NCBI RefSeq assembly: GCF_026914265.1
Contig: NC_069135.1
Span: 32,780,756 to 32,844,755, forward strand
Direction: 5' to 3'
DNA length: 64,000 nucleotides
Source of the DNA: Mya arenaria
Taxonomy: Eukaryota > Mollusca > Bivalvia > Myida > Myidae
The notes beneath the pieces were generated by a model. It saw only the letters and a program-made list of their open reading frames with translations, was not told the origin of the DNA and did not search any database. This document shows positions 31,685 to 43,600 of this stretch, one piece after another. Positions within the stretch are counted from its first letter, which is position 1; each line of letters opens with the position of its first letter. A program made the translations under genes and the position numbers.

Positions 31685-34435
31685 TCTTTGGCGTTTATGA
31701 AAGGGTTGTATATGACCAAGTTGAATCATACTTCAAAGTAAACAAGTTATTGTATAAATTTCAGACTGGGTTTAGAAGTGCCTCATCAGATACATGTCTA
31801 CAGTCAAACCTGTACTAAGTGGCCACCCTTGGGAAATGATCAAAGTGGCTGCTTAAGACAGGTGGCCACTTAATCCAGGTTTAACATTTCGCCACTTTAG
31901 CTTTATTCAGAGATGGAGTATGTATCTTAACCACCACCTCACACCACAATCAGTAACATTTGTATCAATATAATTAAAGAAGGTTGAATACAAATACATT
32001 TGTATAGATAAAATAACTTTATTTCAAATTTATGAATAAAATACATTAGATAAATGTTGATACAAGGCATAAACAAAACACTACAGCCGTTTTCTAATAA
32101 CTTTATACAATCGACACGTTCTTTTAGAGTCAAACACTTTCGATTAGTATTATTTTCAGCCATAATCAAAGTAAAAAAAATATCAAGAACAATGCATTGT
32201 AAATATCCGTTCGTAGAAATATAAATCCGTGCCCTTTGAAAAATAATATTGAAGTGAATAAAAATCGTAACTCATTTCACGCCTTCGAATGACAATGCAA
32301 ACTGTGAATTCATAATAACCGGTGTTTTGTCGGTAATTATTAATTAACTTCGTAATTATTTAATTATCTTATTAATTGTGTCAATTCTGATGCAAACATT
32401 CGCACACGTGTAATAAACATGATTTTCTCAATGAGTAAACACGCATGGCAATCGTGTCATGCAATATTCATTTTCATTGGATGACGGAGATACCCGAGGC
32501 CGTCGTTCTTTTCCGAAACTTCTATACGCAATTAAAGCTGTGTATTGGAAAATTTATAAGCGGAAGTGTCAGTGACAAGGGATTAGTGGCCGCTAATTAG
32601 TGTTTATATGGCTTCATGGGGACAAAAATTAGTGGCCGTGGCCGCGTTAGACAGTTGGCCGCTTAATGCACGTACATTATATAGTAAAAACGTACGGGGG
32701 GAATTTGGAGTGGCCCGTTAAGGCAGGTGGCCATTTAAAGCAGGTGACTGTTCAACCAGGTTTGACTGTAATTCATTTAACAGATTTCATAAGGATGGAA
32801 ATGGACAAAGGTCACGTAGTAGGTATGATTCTGTTAGACCTCCAAAAGGCTTTCGATACTGTCGACCACTCCACCCCTCTTATGAAGCTTCGATCAGCAG
32901 GACTTGGTGATGACATTTTAAGATGGTTTGAATCCTACCTTACAGGTAGAAAGCAACAGGTTGATGTCTCCAGTACACATACTACTACTTCTACTTTTAC
33001 ATGTGGAGTTCCACTGGGTTTCATACTAGGCCCTCTTTTATTTTTTATTTATGTAAACAATATGTCAGCCGTGGTTAAAAACAACCTCTTGTTATATATA
33101 CGCTAATGATTCTGGCATACTTGTTTCAGGTAAATGTAAGTTTTCTGTGGAAACGTCATTGAAAGATGACCTGCATCTTGTCAGTCAATGGTTGGTTGAT
33201 AATAAGTTGTCACTTCATTTAGGCAAAACTGAGTCAATTTTATGTGGGTCTAAACATAAAATAAGGTCAGACTTGACACTTGATATTACATGTAATGGTA
33301 CCACTATTGAACCAACTTCTGCTGTTAAATATCTTGGTGCAACTATTGATCAGACTCTATCTTTTGATTCTATGGCTTGTTCTATATTAAAAATGGCTAA
33401 TACAAGATTGAAATATCTATATCGAAAGAAAGGTTACCTTACAAAACACACCAAGAAACTCCTTGTCATGGCCTTAATTCAATGCCATCTTGATTATGCC
33501 TGTTCTATGTGGCATCATGGTCTGACCAAGTTACTTAAAACCAAGCTCCAAACCACACAAAATAAACTTATGAGGTTTGTATTGGATCTAGATGCAAGGT
33601 CTCACATTGGCCCAGAACACTTTAAATTACTCAACTGGTTACCTGTCAACAAACGTGTAGACCAGATTAGTTTGGGTTATTCTTTAGAATAAAAAATGGC
33701 ATAGCCCCGGACTACATGGGAGACAATTTTATCTCCCAAGATACTGTGCACACACAAAGGACAAGGTTATGTCAGAAAGGGGCTTATGCTGTTCCAGAGG
33801 TCAAAGGTTTTGGGTTAAAGTCCTTCTTTTCTGGTATTTCCTTATGGAACAATGTGCCATCTTGTATCGCACAGACTAAGAAATTACCTGTTTTTAAATT
33901 GCTAGTAAAGAATCTTTTTTTAGATAATTCGGCATAATTAGTTATGTTATTAAAAGGTTTTGTTTGTTTTTTCATTTATTTATTCAAAGATTTTCAGTAA
34001 AGGAACTATTTTAACTTCACCTCGCATTTTATAAGTACTACATACTGTCATATTCATACTATATTGTTATAATTATATTTAACTTTCTCAACTTATAACT
34101 TTATGTTACTAAATTATGTAAAGTGACTTTGATACAACTATGGCAATATTTATTTTAATGCATAAAGACTAACTTTTAATATATTTGTGCAATTTTGATT
34201 ACAGCTATATTATTACTTAAATATGCAATGCCTCCCTATGCTAATTTAAGCCACCAAAACAAAGGACCACAATGGAAATAAGAGTTTTCTCTTTTGTGTC
34301 ATCCTTGGTTCGGTGTGCCTGTCATGGCTATTGAAAAGATCATGTATGTATAATGTTATTTACTATACATGTTGTTTATTTTAAATGTCCATGTATGTGC
34401 ATTCCTTACTGAAATAAATCTATCTATCTACCCTG
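31685..34435 (+). mobile_element. 5'-truncated non-LTR retrotransposon (jockey/CR1-like), broken
   Basis: Reverse transcriptase blocks are visible: YERVVYDQVESYFKVNKLLY (31700-31800), then VGMILLDLQKAFDTVDH and CGVPLGFILGPLLFFIYVNN (32818-33060), then the thumb and tail (NKLSLHLGKTESILCGSK, AVKYLGATIDQTL, LLNWLPVNKRVDQISLGY). The catalytic Y-A-D-D box is altered to A-N-D and split by a frameshift near 33097; another shift lies near 33690. No endonuclease or ORF1 remains. The 3' end is AATAAATCTATCTATCTACC. A pogo-type element sits in the RT at 31801-32768. The family is in the jockey-CR1-L2 group; finer placement needs a tree. Confidence 0.85.
31801..32768. mobile_element. pogo/Tigger-type element inserted in the LINE
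   Basis: CAGTCAAACCTG and CAGGTTTGACTG are the ends, flanked by TA at 31799-31800 and 32769-32770. Subterminal AAGTGGCCACTTAA-like phrases are repeated. On the minus strand from 32163 the frame MAENNTNRKCLTLKERVDCI is the start of a CENP-B-type DNA-binding domain of a Tigger-like transposase; the rest has been lost. Length is 968 bp. Confidence 0.85.
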
Positions 34436-34712
34436 TGCCATTAAACAGGGTTACTGACTACTGGGCTTCAACCTGACAGAACTTTGCTCTCTCACCATAG
34501 GAATAATTACAATAACATTAACCAATCAAAAAGCCTATACCTGTCATGAGATTGCGTTTGGACCCTAAGGTCAAGGTCACTGTAAACAAACTGTTAGAAA
34601 AAACAGTTATAACTGAATAACTTGAAATTTGGAATTTTGGAAGAGTTTATTAAGATCTTTCATGGAATGCGTTTAGGGCCCCTGGGGTCAAGGTCAATGT
34701 TATTGAAAATAT
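34436..34712. repeat. Helentron-like core fragment
   Basis: GACCCTAAGGTCAAGGTCAC and AGGGCCCCTGGGGTCAAGGT repeat here in the style of the core at 9250-10303. No ends are seen. Confidence 0.4.
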
Positions 34713-35516
34713 AACAAGAGCTGTCATAGGACAGCACACTCAACTATAATGAAAGGCATTGAAATTATAAGTGAAAATCCCAACTTGCCCTAAAACTTGA
34801 ATAGGATGCCAATGTTGGGGCGAGTAGTATAGCCCTCTTTATTCTTTGAATAAAAAATATATAAAAAAACAAGAAAGAATAAAACAAAATAAATACACAA
34901 GGGCCATAATTTGTATAACTTTGGATAATATTGAGTTTTTAAACCTGAATGAAGATTGAATGAACGATATTGGATGTAAGTGAAAACTCAACGCTGCCCT
35001 AAAACATGAACCAAACTTTTTAAGTCGATCATTATTTGTATTGAGAATAATATGGAGAAATGCAACCATAATTGTGCGATGGTCCTGAACAAGTGTTAGA
35101 AGTATGAAGTAAATGAATGAAGGGTATTGAAGTTATTAGTGAAAATCCCAACTTGCCCTAAAACTTCAACCAATCGCAATGTGCACTGAAACTTGAACCT
35201 ATGTTACTTAGTCAATCAGGGGCTATAATTTGTATCTAGGATGATATGGAGTTTTGTAACCTAATTGTGTGATGGTCTTGAACAACTGTTTGAAGTATGA
35301 ATTGAAATGAATGAAGGGCATTGAAATGATCTAGGATGATATGAACTTATGCAGGCTAATTGTCTGATGGTCTTCAACAACTGAAGTATGAATTGAATGA
35401 TGGGTTTTGAAGTATAAGTGAAAACCCAACTTGCCATAAAACATGAACCAGACACTGACGCAGAGACCGGGACGACTTAGAAGTACATCCCCTCCTTATT
35501 CTTTGAAGTCGAGCTA
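34713..35516 (-). mobile_element. Helentron-like element, family A, reversed
   Basis: Read on the plus strand it starts CAAGAGCTGTCATAGGACAG and ends CTTTGAAGTCGAGCTA in an A-run, the reverse of the family A ends. The core contains AAAATCCCAACTTGCCCTAA, the complement of the family A core phrase. It is internally rearranged, with a second left-like block near 34820-34855. Confidence 0.6.
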
Positions 35517-38500
35517 AAAATGGTTGAAACTGAACCTTAATTACAATGAAGGCTGAAGTTTTTCCTTCAATCATTGCAAATCTGTTTTTGTCTTCTTGCG
35601 GCATTTCTTAGTAATATATTATGAGGGTTAAACAAGAATTAACAATCGTTTTGTACTTCAGAGTGCATTTAGCTGTACGCAATAATCCTCTGAAAATGGA
35701 AGAGGCAAGTTACCATGCATCTGGTTGGAGACGCGCTGTTTTTCCCGATGAAAGTTTGAATGAAGCAGATGATTACAGAGTAACAAAGTGGAGAAAAGAC
35801 TGCTTTAGTTTTCAACTGGTGCTTTTGGTTGCGATATGATTTGTTGATATGAAATAGATAATTGACAGAAATATGATTCAGAAGTGCAAGATTTAGCATG
35901 GAACATTAATTGTTGACTTTTTGAGGTATTTTTTAAAAATTTCTAACACTATAAAAATGGTGTAATTTTGAAAGACAATAGATCAAAACTTATCAAAAGT
36001 CATCTGCTGAATGGCTCAATTGAGTTATAGGATTTTGTAAGTGGCTCGTCCCCTTTTTGTTCAGGGGGATGGTCATGTTGAAACAAGGGCAAAAAACAGT
36101 AGAGAGAAAGTCCAGCTGGTCGGGAAGTGGACCAATGCATTTATTTTTTTCATTTCCATTCATTTAAAGGCACAGCAAAATAAGGGCAAAACACAGTATT
36201 GTCACAATATATTTGGAATATCTGCAAATAAGTCTTGCATCAAGGCCAAATGGCTTGGCGCACAGCGCTCTTACTACGAGTTATTCAGACTTAGGCAATC
36301 TGTTGCTCTGTCTTCTTTGACCAACATCAATAATGATCTTTGGTAGCGCTGCATTCAGTTAGGACCTGTAATTAACAGTCAACGATATCACCCAATCAAT
36401 GCTTACTTGCAATTTTTACAACACTGGATCATGCAATTGCACCAATTGAAAGTTTGCCCATGTTTGCTCCAAGTGTAGGAAGCCCTTTTTTGTCCTCGAC
36501 CACAATTCAGTCAAGCTGCTTTTGGATGTTCCAGACATAGTAGCAACAAGATGGGGCCAAATGCCATGTACCAATTATGTTTTTGATTTTTTTAAGCACC
36601 TTCACCAGTTAAGCTTTTTTAACCAATACTTGCATAGTTCTGACAAGATTCTTTCAAAATTTATTTAAGACGGATTTACATTCTGTTTTAGTTGCAATAT
36701 ACAGGCCCAAGGCAGGAAAGAAATGCTATTTTTTATTTTATTAAATTACCCTGCACCCTTATTTTTCAACCAAAATGAATAAAAAAAACCCAGTCATGCT
36801 GCAGGGCCTATAAGTAGGAACCCATTTAAGAATTTTATTGTATCGCCAATTGGTCTTGTTCCAAAATAATCCACTGCCACGTTTAAAATGATACATTATA
36901 TGTCATATCCAGACAAAATATCAATGATTATACAGATCAGTCATTAACTCTGTACAATGACTAAGTTCAGACAAGGCGGAAGAGCTTATTCAAAATTTGG
37001 GACTGAGATGAAACTTCAAATGGACATTAAGTGCATATAAATTATTGCCCATTCACCATGAAGATTTTGACCTCTTGGGATTATTATTTTGTTAAGACCT
37101 TGCCGTTTGATGCACCTATAAGTTGCACGACGTTTGAAGATTTAGCACGAGCTCTGGGTAAACAAATAATTGCATATCACCTTGCACAATAAATGAAAAC
37201 TTTTGGCCTGCCTCATCTAGACACTTATCTAATACACTAAAAGATATTTAAATAATTATGAGCCATTACACAGGTAGTTTAAAGTGTCTCCATCATGGTA
37301 ACCTAGGGTCGACCAACACAGCTCGTATGCCACGAACAGCGTCCTAAGCTAGCGTCTCAACTAGTGTCTTTGACTGAAAACTCTGATTGTTCTGACAATT
37401 ATAATGATGGGACTTGTATCAACATGCTCTCGGTAAATAATGACATTCAAGACTACATGGAATTCCTTGGTATTATACAAGGTAGATCTTTTCAACAGAG
37501 ACGCACCTTCAGGGACTTTAATGCCGACGTCAGTTTTATTATCTTTCAAGCTGACAACTCGTGTGCACCGCTTCTGAAACAATTCCTTAACAAAAACAAA
37601 AAGTCAACTGTTAAGTGTAATAAAACACGCTCAAAATGCTTACATGTTTAACTATTTAAATGTCTGTTCTGATGATAAAGCAAATGTCTCAAGGCCCCCG
37701 AGTTACACCTCCTCTAACGTCAATTCCTGGAGCTGCCCCTGCGTTGTGACATCATGACCAAAAAATTCACATAAATAATGTATGTATAAGTTCTATTTGA
37801 TAGTATTGTGTAACCCTATTAAAATAGTGCCTCTTCGTAATTCCATGCTGTAGGTACGATTTTAATGTGAATACTACTGGATGGAATTTCATTAATCTGC
37901 ATATATAATCCGTATTATATCATGCATAGGACACACTTTTTTACCCCCAATTCTCGTCTTAAAAATTGCCTGCATCCTTTCTATGCTATTAGAATTTCAT
38001 CTGTTTTTTTCCAAGTCCATTTCAGGTCGAAAATATCGGACCGGGGAAGAACACGGTAATAGTAAGTATCTGTACTGCGTCACCGAAGAGAACAACTGAC
38101 AAAGGTAAAATGACGCAAGTTAACACACGCAGAAAGACAGTTATCGAAATATGCCTTATATACATTTTTTTTTAATTCAATATACGTTATAAATACTTTA
38201 CCAACCTCAATTTTTTGCGGCTCCGATTTTAACATTTTTCCGCTGTGTCCTATCTTATATATTAGGGGTTTTTACCCGGTTTTTTTTTTTCAACTATTTT
38301 TTTGCCTGCGTGCTATCTATGCTAGCTTCCTATACATGATATAATACGGTTTAATGGTGAGTGAGAGGCATCCTCGGCACCCCAGCGTAACATATAACCT
38401 ATATATAACTGGTTTTATTTCATGAACAGTTGAACAACACAACTTAAATAGCTTAAATTTTAATTTCATATATCCATTAACATAATTGCATCATACATAC

Positions 38501-38551
38501 ATTGGTTTAAGACAATTTTCAAAACAAATATTCATCATGAAGTTCATAAAA
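35517..38551. other. Unassigned region, 3 kb
   Basis: No intact gene is seen. 35690-35840 and 36041-36346 are open for 72 and 101 residues with no recognised motif. A zinc-knuckle relic lies near 36380-36500 (separate entry). AACGTCAATTCCTGGAGCTG near 37718 is the end of a dispersed repeat also seen near 53040 and, inverted, near 11846. The rest is AT-rich. Confidence 0.35.
36385..36510 (+). mobile_element. Fossil zinc-knuckle relic, possibly from a retroelement
   Basis: A short stretch has the spacing of a Cys-rich knuckle (CNFYNTGSCNCTN and then KFAHVCSKC), a pattern I associate with DIRS-like or other retroelement nucleic-acid-binding segments. The piece is short and broken, and its borders and parent family are not resolved. 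It looks old. Confidence 0.3.
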
Positions 38552-39240
38552 AACAAGAGCTGTCACAGTATGTGATAATTGCCCCCAAATGTGACATTGA
38601 GCTATGAACTAGGTCAGTACATGAAAAATTAAAGATCAAAGATCTTGCATACGACACACAATCTTTATATGCCAAACACATGTGCCAAGTTTGTTGTAAA
38701 TCTGTCCTATACATGACAAAATTACAGCCCGGTAATTCTATGTGCATAATTACTTGACAACCTACACTCAGCATTCCATTAGAGTTAGGGACAAGGGTCT
38801 TGCACGCAACACGTCGTCTTGGTATGTGGAAGACATGTGGCAAGTCATTTTAAAACCTGTCCATACAACAAAGTTACAGCCCGGTAACTTCAACCTATAC
38901 TCTGTGCCCTTATATGCAGCATTCCATTGTGAAAAAACAAAAAAGTGTGATCTTGGAATTAGAGGTATGGACGCGGGTCTTGCACGCAACACGTCGTCTT
39001 GGTATGTTGAACACATGTGGCAAGTCATTTTAAAATCTGTCCATACAAGATAAAGTTACAGCCCGGACACGACAATATATACTCAGTGTGACCTTGAACT
39101 AAGAGGTAGGGACACGGGTCTTGCACGGGACCTATCGTCTTGATACGTCAAACACATGAGGCAAGCTATTTTAAAATCTGTCAATACAAGTGAAAGTTAC
39201 ATCCCGGTGTTATTGAGCCGAACACAGGGACGGACGGTGC
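38552..39240 (-). mobile_element. CAAGAG-ended element with tandem core, reversed
   Basis: It begins CAAGAGCTGTCACAGTATGT on the plus strand, the reverse of a CTCTTG end. The core phrase GGGTCTTGCACGCAACACGT with ATGTGGCAAGTCATTTTAAA recurs near 38788, 38972 and 39118. It ends near ACACAGGGACGGACGGTGCG. It is probably another Helentron-like family, with less certain ends. Confidence 0.5.
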
Positions 39241-40667
39241 GATACATAAAAAAAAAAATACATAACATAAACCTAATTAAGTTTACACATGTATTATTTA
39301 CTCTTATGATATCAATATTGCAGAAAAAAATAATCATAGTATGAAGTACTAGGGTTTTAGTGGGTGAAAACCAATGCCTGTTCAGCCAAGAAAAAAATGA
39401 TGCCTTAAGGGTCGATAGTGATGCAAAAGTTGATAGAGGGACCAAAATTTTATATGTTTTGAGGTTCCATGTTTAACAAGCATTACTCATATACCCGATG
39501 CAACACGAAAAGCTGTTTAGGAGTAAAGCTTTTTTTACGAAAGAATTTTTTATCAGATTTCCAATCAAAAAGCATTTATGTTTTTCCGGAAATGTCTTAA
39601 TACAAAAAGAATTTGTGAGTCAAATTTATCGGAAATGCCCAATCAACAATGTCTTGTGGCTTTGTGTTGACTGCAGCTATTTTAAATAAGATATATGCAT
39701 TTTTTGTAATCTGGAAATGTATTCCATCCACAAAATTTCATTATTTTTCTGAATAACTTTCTTATTTGACAAGATATCATCAAGATCTCTCAAGACATTG
39801 TTTAATAGAAAATCTGTGGCATTTTGACATACAACGAAGTACTGATGTTGACGGACTTTTCTGTAATAGTGTGCATGCTTTTTGATACAAAATCTGTTTC
39901 AATCTTTTTTTGTAATTTTTTTTTAACTCCTAACTAACCCAAAACAAGTCCCCAAGAATAAATGTTTTGCTCCCTCAAAAGAACATTTTAATTTTTGACC
40001 TTCCCCACCCACTTTGCATCACTGCCGGCCTTTAACACCATAATCACTAGGCCACCAGGACTTATTTTTGGTCCAATAAGTCAGGATTGAGGATAAACTC
40101 CTCCATAAGTCTGGGTGAAATTTTAGGCATTAATCTGGGGTTAATTTGCACAGTAAACTCATATAATATGTGATCAATTTCAAGAAAAGAATCTCTCACT
40201 ATGCATAATGTGATGTACCAGGTAAATACATTTGCCCCGAGTTGTAAACCGATTTTTTATGAATCGGTTTTTGGTTAGATTTTTTACTATTACATAGGGT
40301 GATTTAAAAAATCTGTTTTTGGTCAACTTGATGCCAAGTAAATACGGTATACAAATGTGATGCATATTTTGCCTTTAAACAATTCATTGATAACATCACT
40401 CATAATGTCAACCAAACAATCTTGCAACGTCATTAATGCTAATGAAAATTGTGGTCTTCAAAGTCAATATTTGAGCAAATATCAACATCTGCTGTGAACC
40501 ATCCAATTTTCATATCTCAAGCTGAAGTGATTTCAGCTGTATTTCCCCTGTGTACCATGTTTATATATCAAGATATAGCCATTCTGGCTGTATTTCCCCT
40601 GTGTACAAAGTTTATATCTCAAGTTTTAGCGAGCCCAGCTGTATTTCCCCTCTGTACCATCCTATGT
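39241..40667. other. Region downstream of REXO4 without recognised genes
   Basis: This holds any REXO4 3'UTR. CTAGGGTTTTAGTGGGTGAA near 39350 is related to sequence near 27357, and 40382-40500 is one arm of the foldback family at 27486-27862. A threefold phrase (GCTGTATTTCCCCTGTGTAC) lies near 40537-40660, the last copy close to the REXO4 stop. No clear polyadenylation signal was chosen. Confidence 0.4.
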
Positions 40668-43600
40668 TCATGTTGCAGGTTTTGCTGGCTTTCCCCTCCG
40701 TTGTCGTTTCTGTTTCAGTTCTGCCTCCCATTCTTGTCTGTACATCGTGTAAAGTCTCATGGCAGCTTGGGCATCCTGGATCTGTAACCAGGAAGAAGAC
40801 ATGGAATTAAGAAGTCAAATATATAAGCTGGAAACTAACAAAATATTTTGCCTTCAGTAAAGAAATTGTATTTTTCCAATTTAAACACTCTTCAAATTTC
40901 ATGTTCACAAAAAAGATGGGTATGGCACACATCCAAAGGTAAAATTTTTGGGAAAGGTTGGGGTTTTCTTTGGCTTTTGCAGAATAACAATGACATCCTT
41001 TAATGATTATGGCTATTAGTGTCGAAACTGTGAGAATTTTTCAATGATAAGCCCTGGGGTATGGACAGTAGGATGGTAGGTGGGGGGTGGGGATGGTATG
41101 CACAGTATGCCAATTTCATGTGACTTGGTATGCACAGGGCGCTGGTCAGTGTGTCCATTTCATGTGACTTCATTTTCATTAGATGTATTTCGTCATTTTT
41201 ATCTCATCTGAATATCTTAAATAGTAAATGTGCTGCTGAAGTTACACTTTAGCAGCTAATAGAGCAACTGTCTCCTTTTAGAAACATTGATAAAACTGTT
41301 TAGTAAGTGCACAAGCATTTATTTTTAATTATGTCACAAAGGTGTCCCTAATTATTATCTACACATCAAGATTATGTTGTTGTTTTTTTCAATCTGATAA
41401 CAGTGATATCCATATATATGTATAACGCTCCAAACGCTTCATTTTTGCAAACTACTTCTTCTAAGTTTTACTTGATATCTGGGAATGCAAGAATACAATG
41501 TACACATAATCTTTCTTACCGAGTTATGTTCCCCTTCCTGGACCCTGACAGCTAGCACCTTCTCCGACAACTTCTTCAGGGACGGAGTTTTCCCGCCTGT
41601 CAGTTGACGGAACTTTTTAAACCTGGATGTGTCTCTAATACGCTTTCTCGGGTGACTCAAAAACAAAACCTGAAGTAAACAATCATGCATGATGCAAACA
41701 CTGTTCTGCCTCATTTCTTGAAATAAAAGAATCTCAGTAAGACCATTGGATTAAGTAGCAATATGATTTTAAAAACCCTTAACCTCATGTCAAACCAAGC
41801 CATATTAGGCCTGCCAGTGTATGGCTTATCAGTACATTGATTTTCAGTTGCCGATAGAGATAATGAGCCCCTATATACTGCACCAGAAATATTGGAGAAT
41901 ATTAGAAAATTGACCCGTTTGCAACATATTATTCTAGTATTTCTTTTGGTTCTATCAATGATTGATCATTATAAAGTTGGTAGGTAATTAAATCCAGTGA
42001 TATAATTTGTATTCTTTTCCCTAATTTATTTTGGTGAACTATTTATAAACAATCACAAATGATGTAAACAGTTTCGATGTATTTCATATTTTAATACTCT
42101 CAATTGACACCTACACATTACAAACTTTTTTTTGTAGTATTTCTTTTAATTTAGTCAATTATGAATGAATATAAAGTTTGTTGCATATTAAATTTCAATA
42201 AAGGGGCCATTTGGAGTATCAATCATGCAGTAAAAGATAGCATCACATTATTGCGCAATTATGCGGTAAAATATATCATAATTCATCTGATTTCTTTTTA
42301 CACATAATAATCAGCACATGCTTTTCTTAAAAAACATAAAAATCTACTTAACTGTTAAGTTGTTTTTCACCACTTATATTCAAGATTTAAGTTGATTGTT
42401 AAATGAAATGTTTGGAACACAACTGTTTCACAATTCCATTCAAAACGTACCTGTAAGTCATTAGATATGGCATGGCCAACTAGGATCCTGTCTTTCAGTA
42501 TGTCTGCAACATCCTTCTGCACATCCTCAAAGGTTGAAGCTAAAAATTCATCAAAACAAAGCTCTTCAGAGGATGATCATAGAGAAGGCTTAAGGAATCC
42601 AACCCAAAAATAAGCTAGCTCTCTGATAGCTCCATTTCCCTCCATGTTGATGCCTGGTCAAGTCCCATACTGTTTTGGCTTGCTCCTTTGAAAGATATTT
42701 GATGGCTGATTACTTATATGTAAAATCTATAACCAAAAGTACATCTTACATCAAGTTATTACTGTTTGTACATTGTATATGTCCTTTCCATTTTAACTGA
42801 AATCAGACGTAACCTAATAGCCCTTTAAGCCTGAAAACTTTGGTCATGTATCATTTTCAGTAGAATCCTTTTATTCTATTTTCCTGCACACAACTCCTTC
42901 AAATGATACCAAACTAAAATGGGGTCACCAGGCATCAAAAATTCACATATTTGTTTGATTGGTTTCTTACGACCATATCTAAATATGGTTATATATGGCA
43001 TGTATGATGTATTAGTAAAGCTTAGCGATGCAACATTGATAGTCCATTGATTTTATTTCAGATAAGGTATGCTAATTGGCCCTTTTAACAATCAATGGAC
43101 AAGTGCTTCAGCCTAACTGAAAGACAATGATACGCAAATAAAGATGACAACATCAGGACCATGACAATGCCAATTTCTAACATTTCTGCAACCTCCACTA
43201 ATCAACACCTTGAGGATCCAGCAAGAGCTAGAGCTAAATTATTTGGCATGTTTCAATGTAGCAATGCTAGAAATTTTCCACCTACCACCATCTTGAAGGT
43301 CCTCTGGCCGGACACCGCTGAACTGTGTCCGGTAGTCTGTGACCTTCTCCTTGGGCATGACAAAGGAGTCATAAACTGGTTCTCCGTGCTGATTAACTAT
43401 GGACACACGGGCCAGCACACTGTCAGCACCATCTTCTCCAACCCCAACCATCTCACAGTCCATACCAACCACTTTTGTCAACCTGGTTTAACAACATGAC
43501 TACATTATCACTATTGGATTTATCCATATAGTTCAATTTAATATCGGTTTGATCATTTTTATTTATTGAAAAATTAAGATGCATTATTACTGCTACATGC

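Noticed and set aside
40449-40810. Plus-strand frames over the C-terminal exon of REXO4
   Set aside because: The left part comes from a threefold local repeat and the right part is antisense to the Exo III exon.
43161-43499. Plus-strand 112-residue frame
   Set aside because: Antisense of REXO4 exon 4, which contains the conserved MDCEMVGVG motif on the minus strand.
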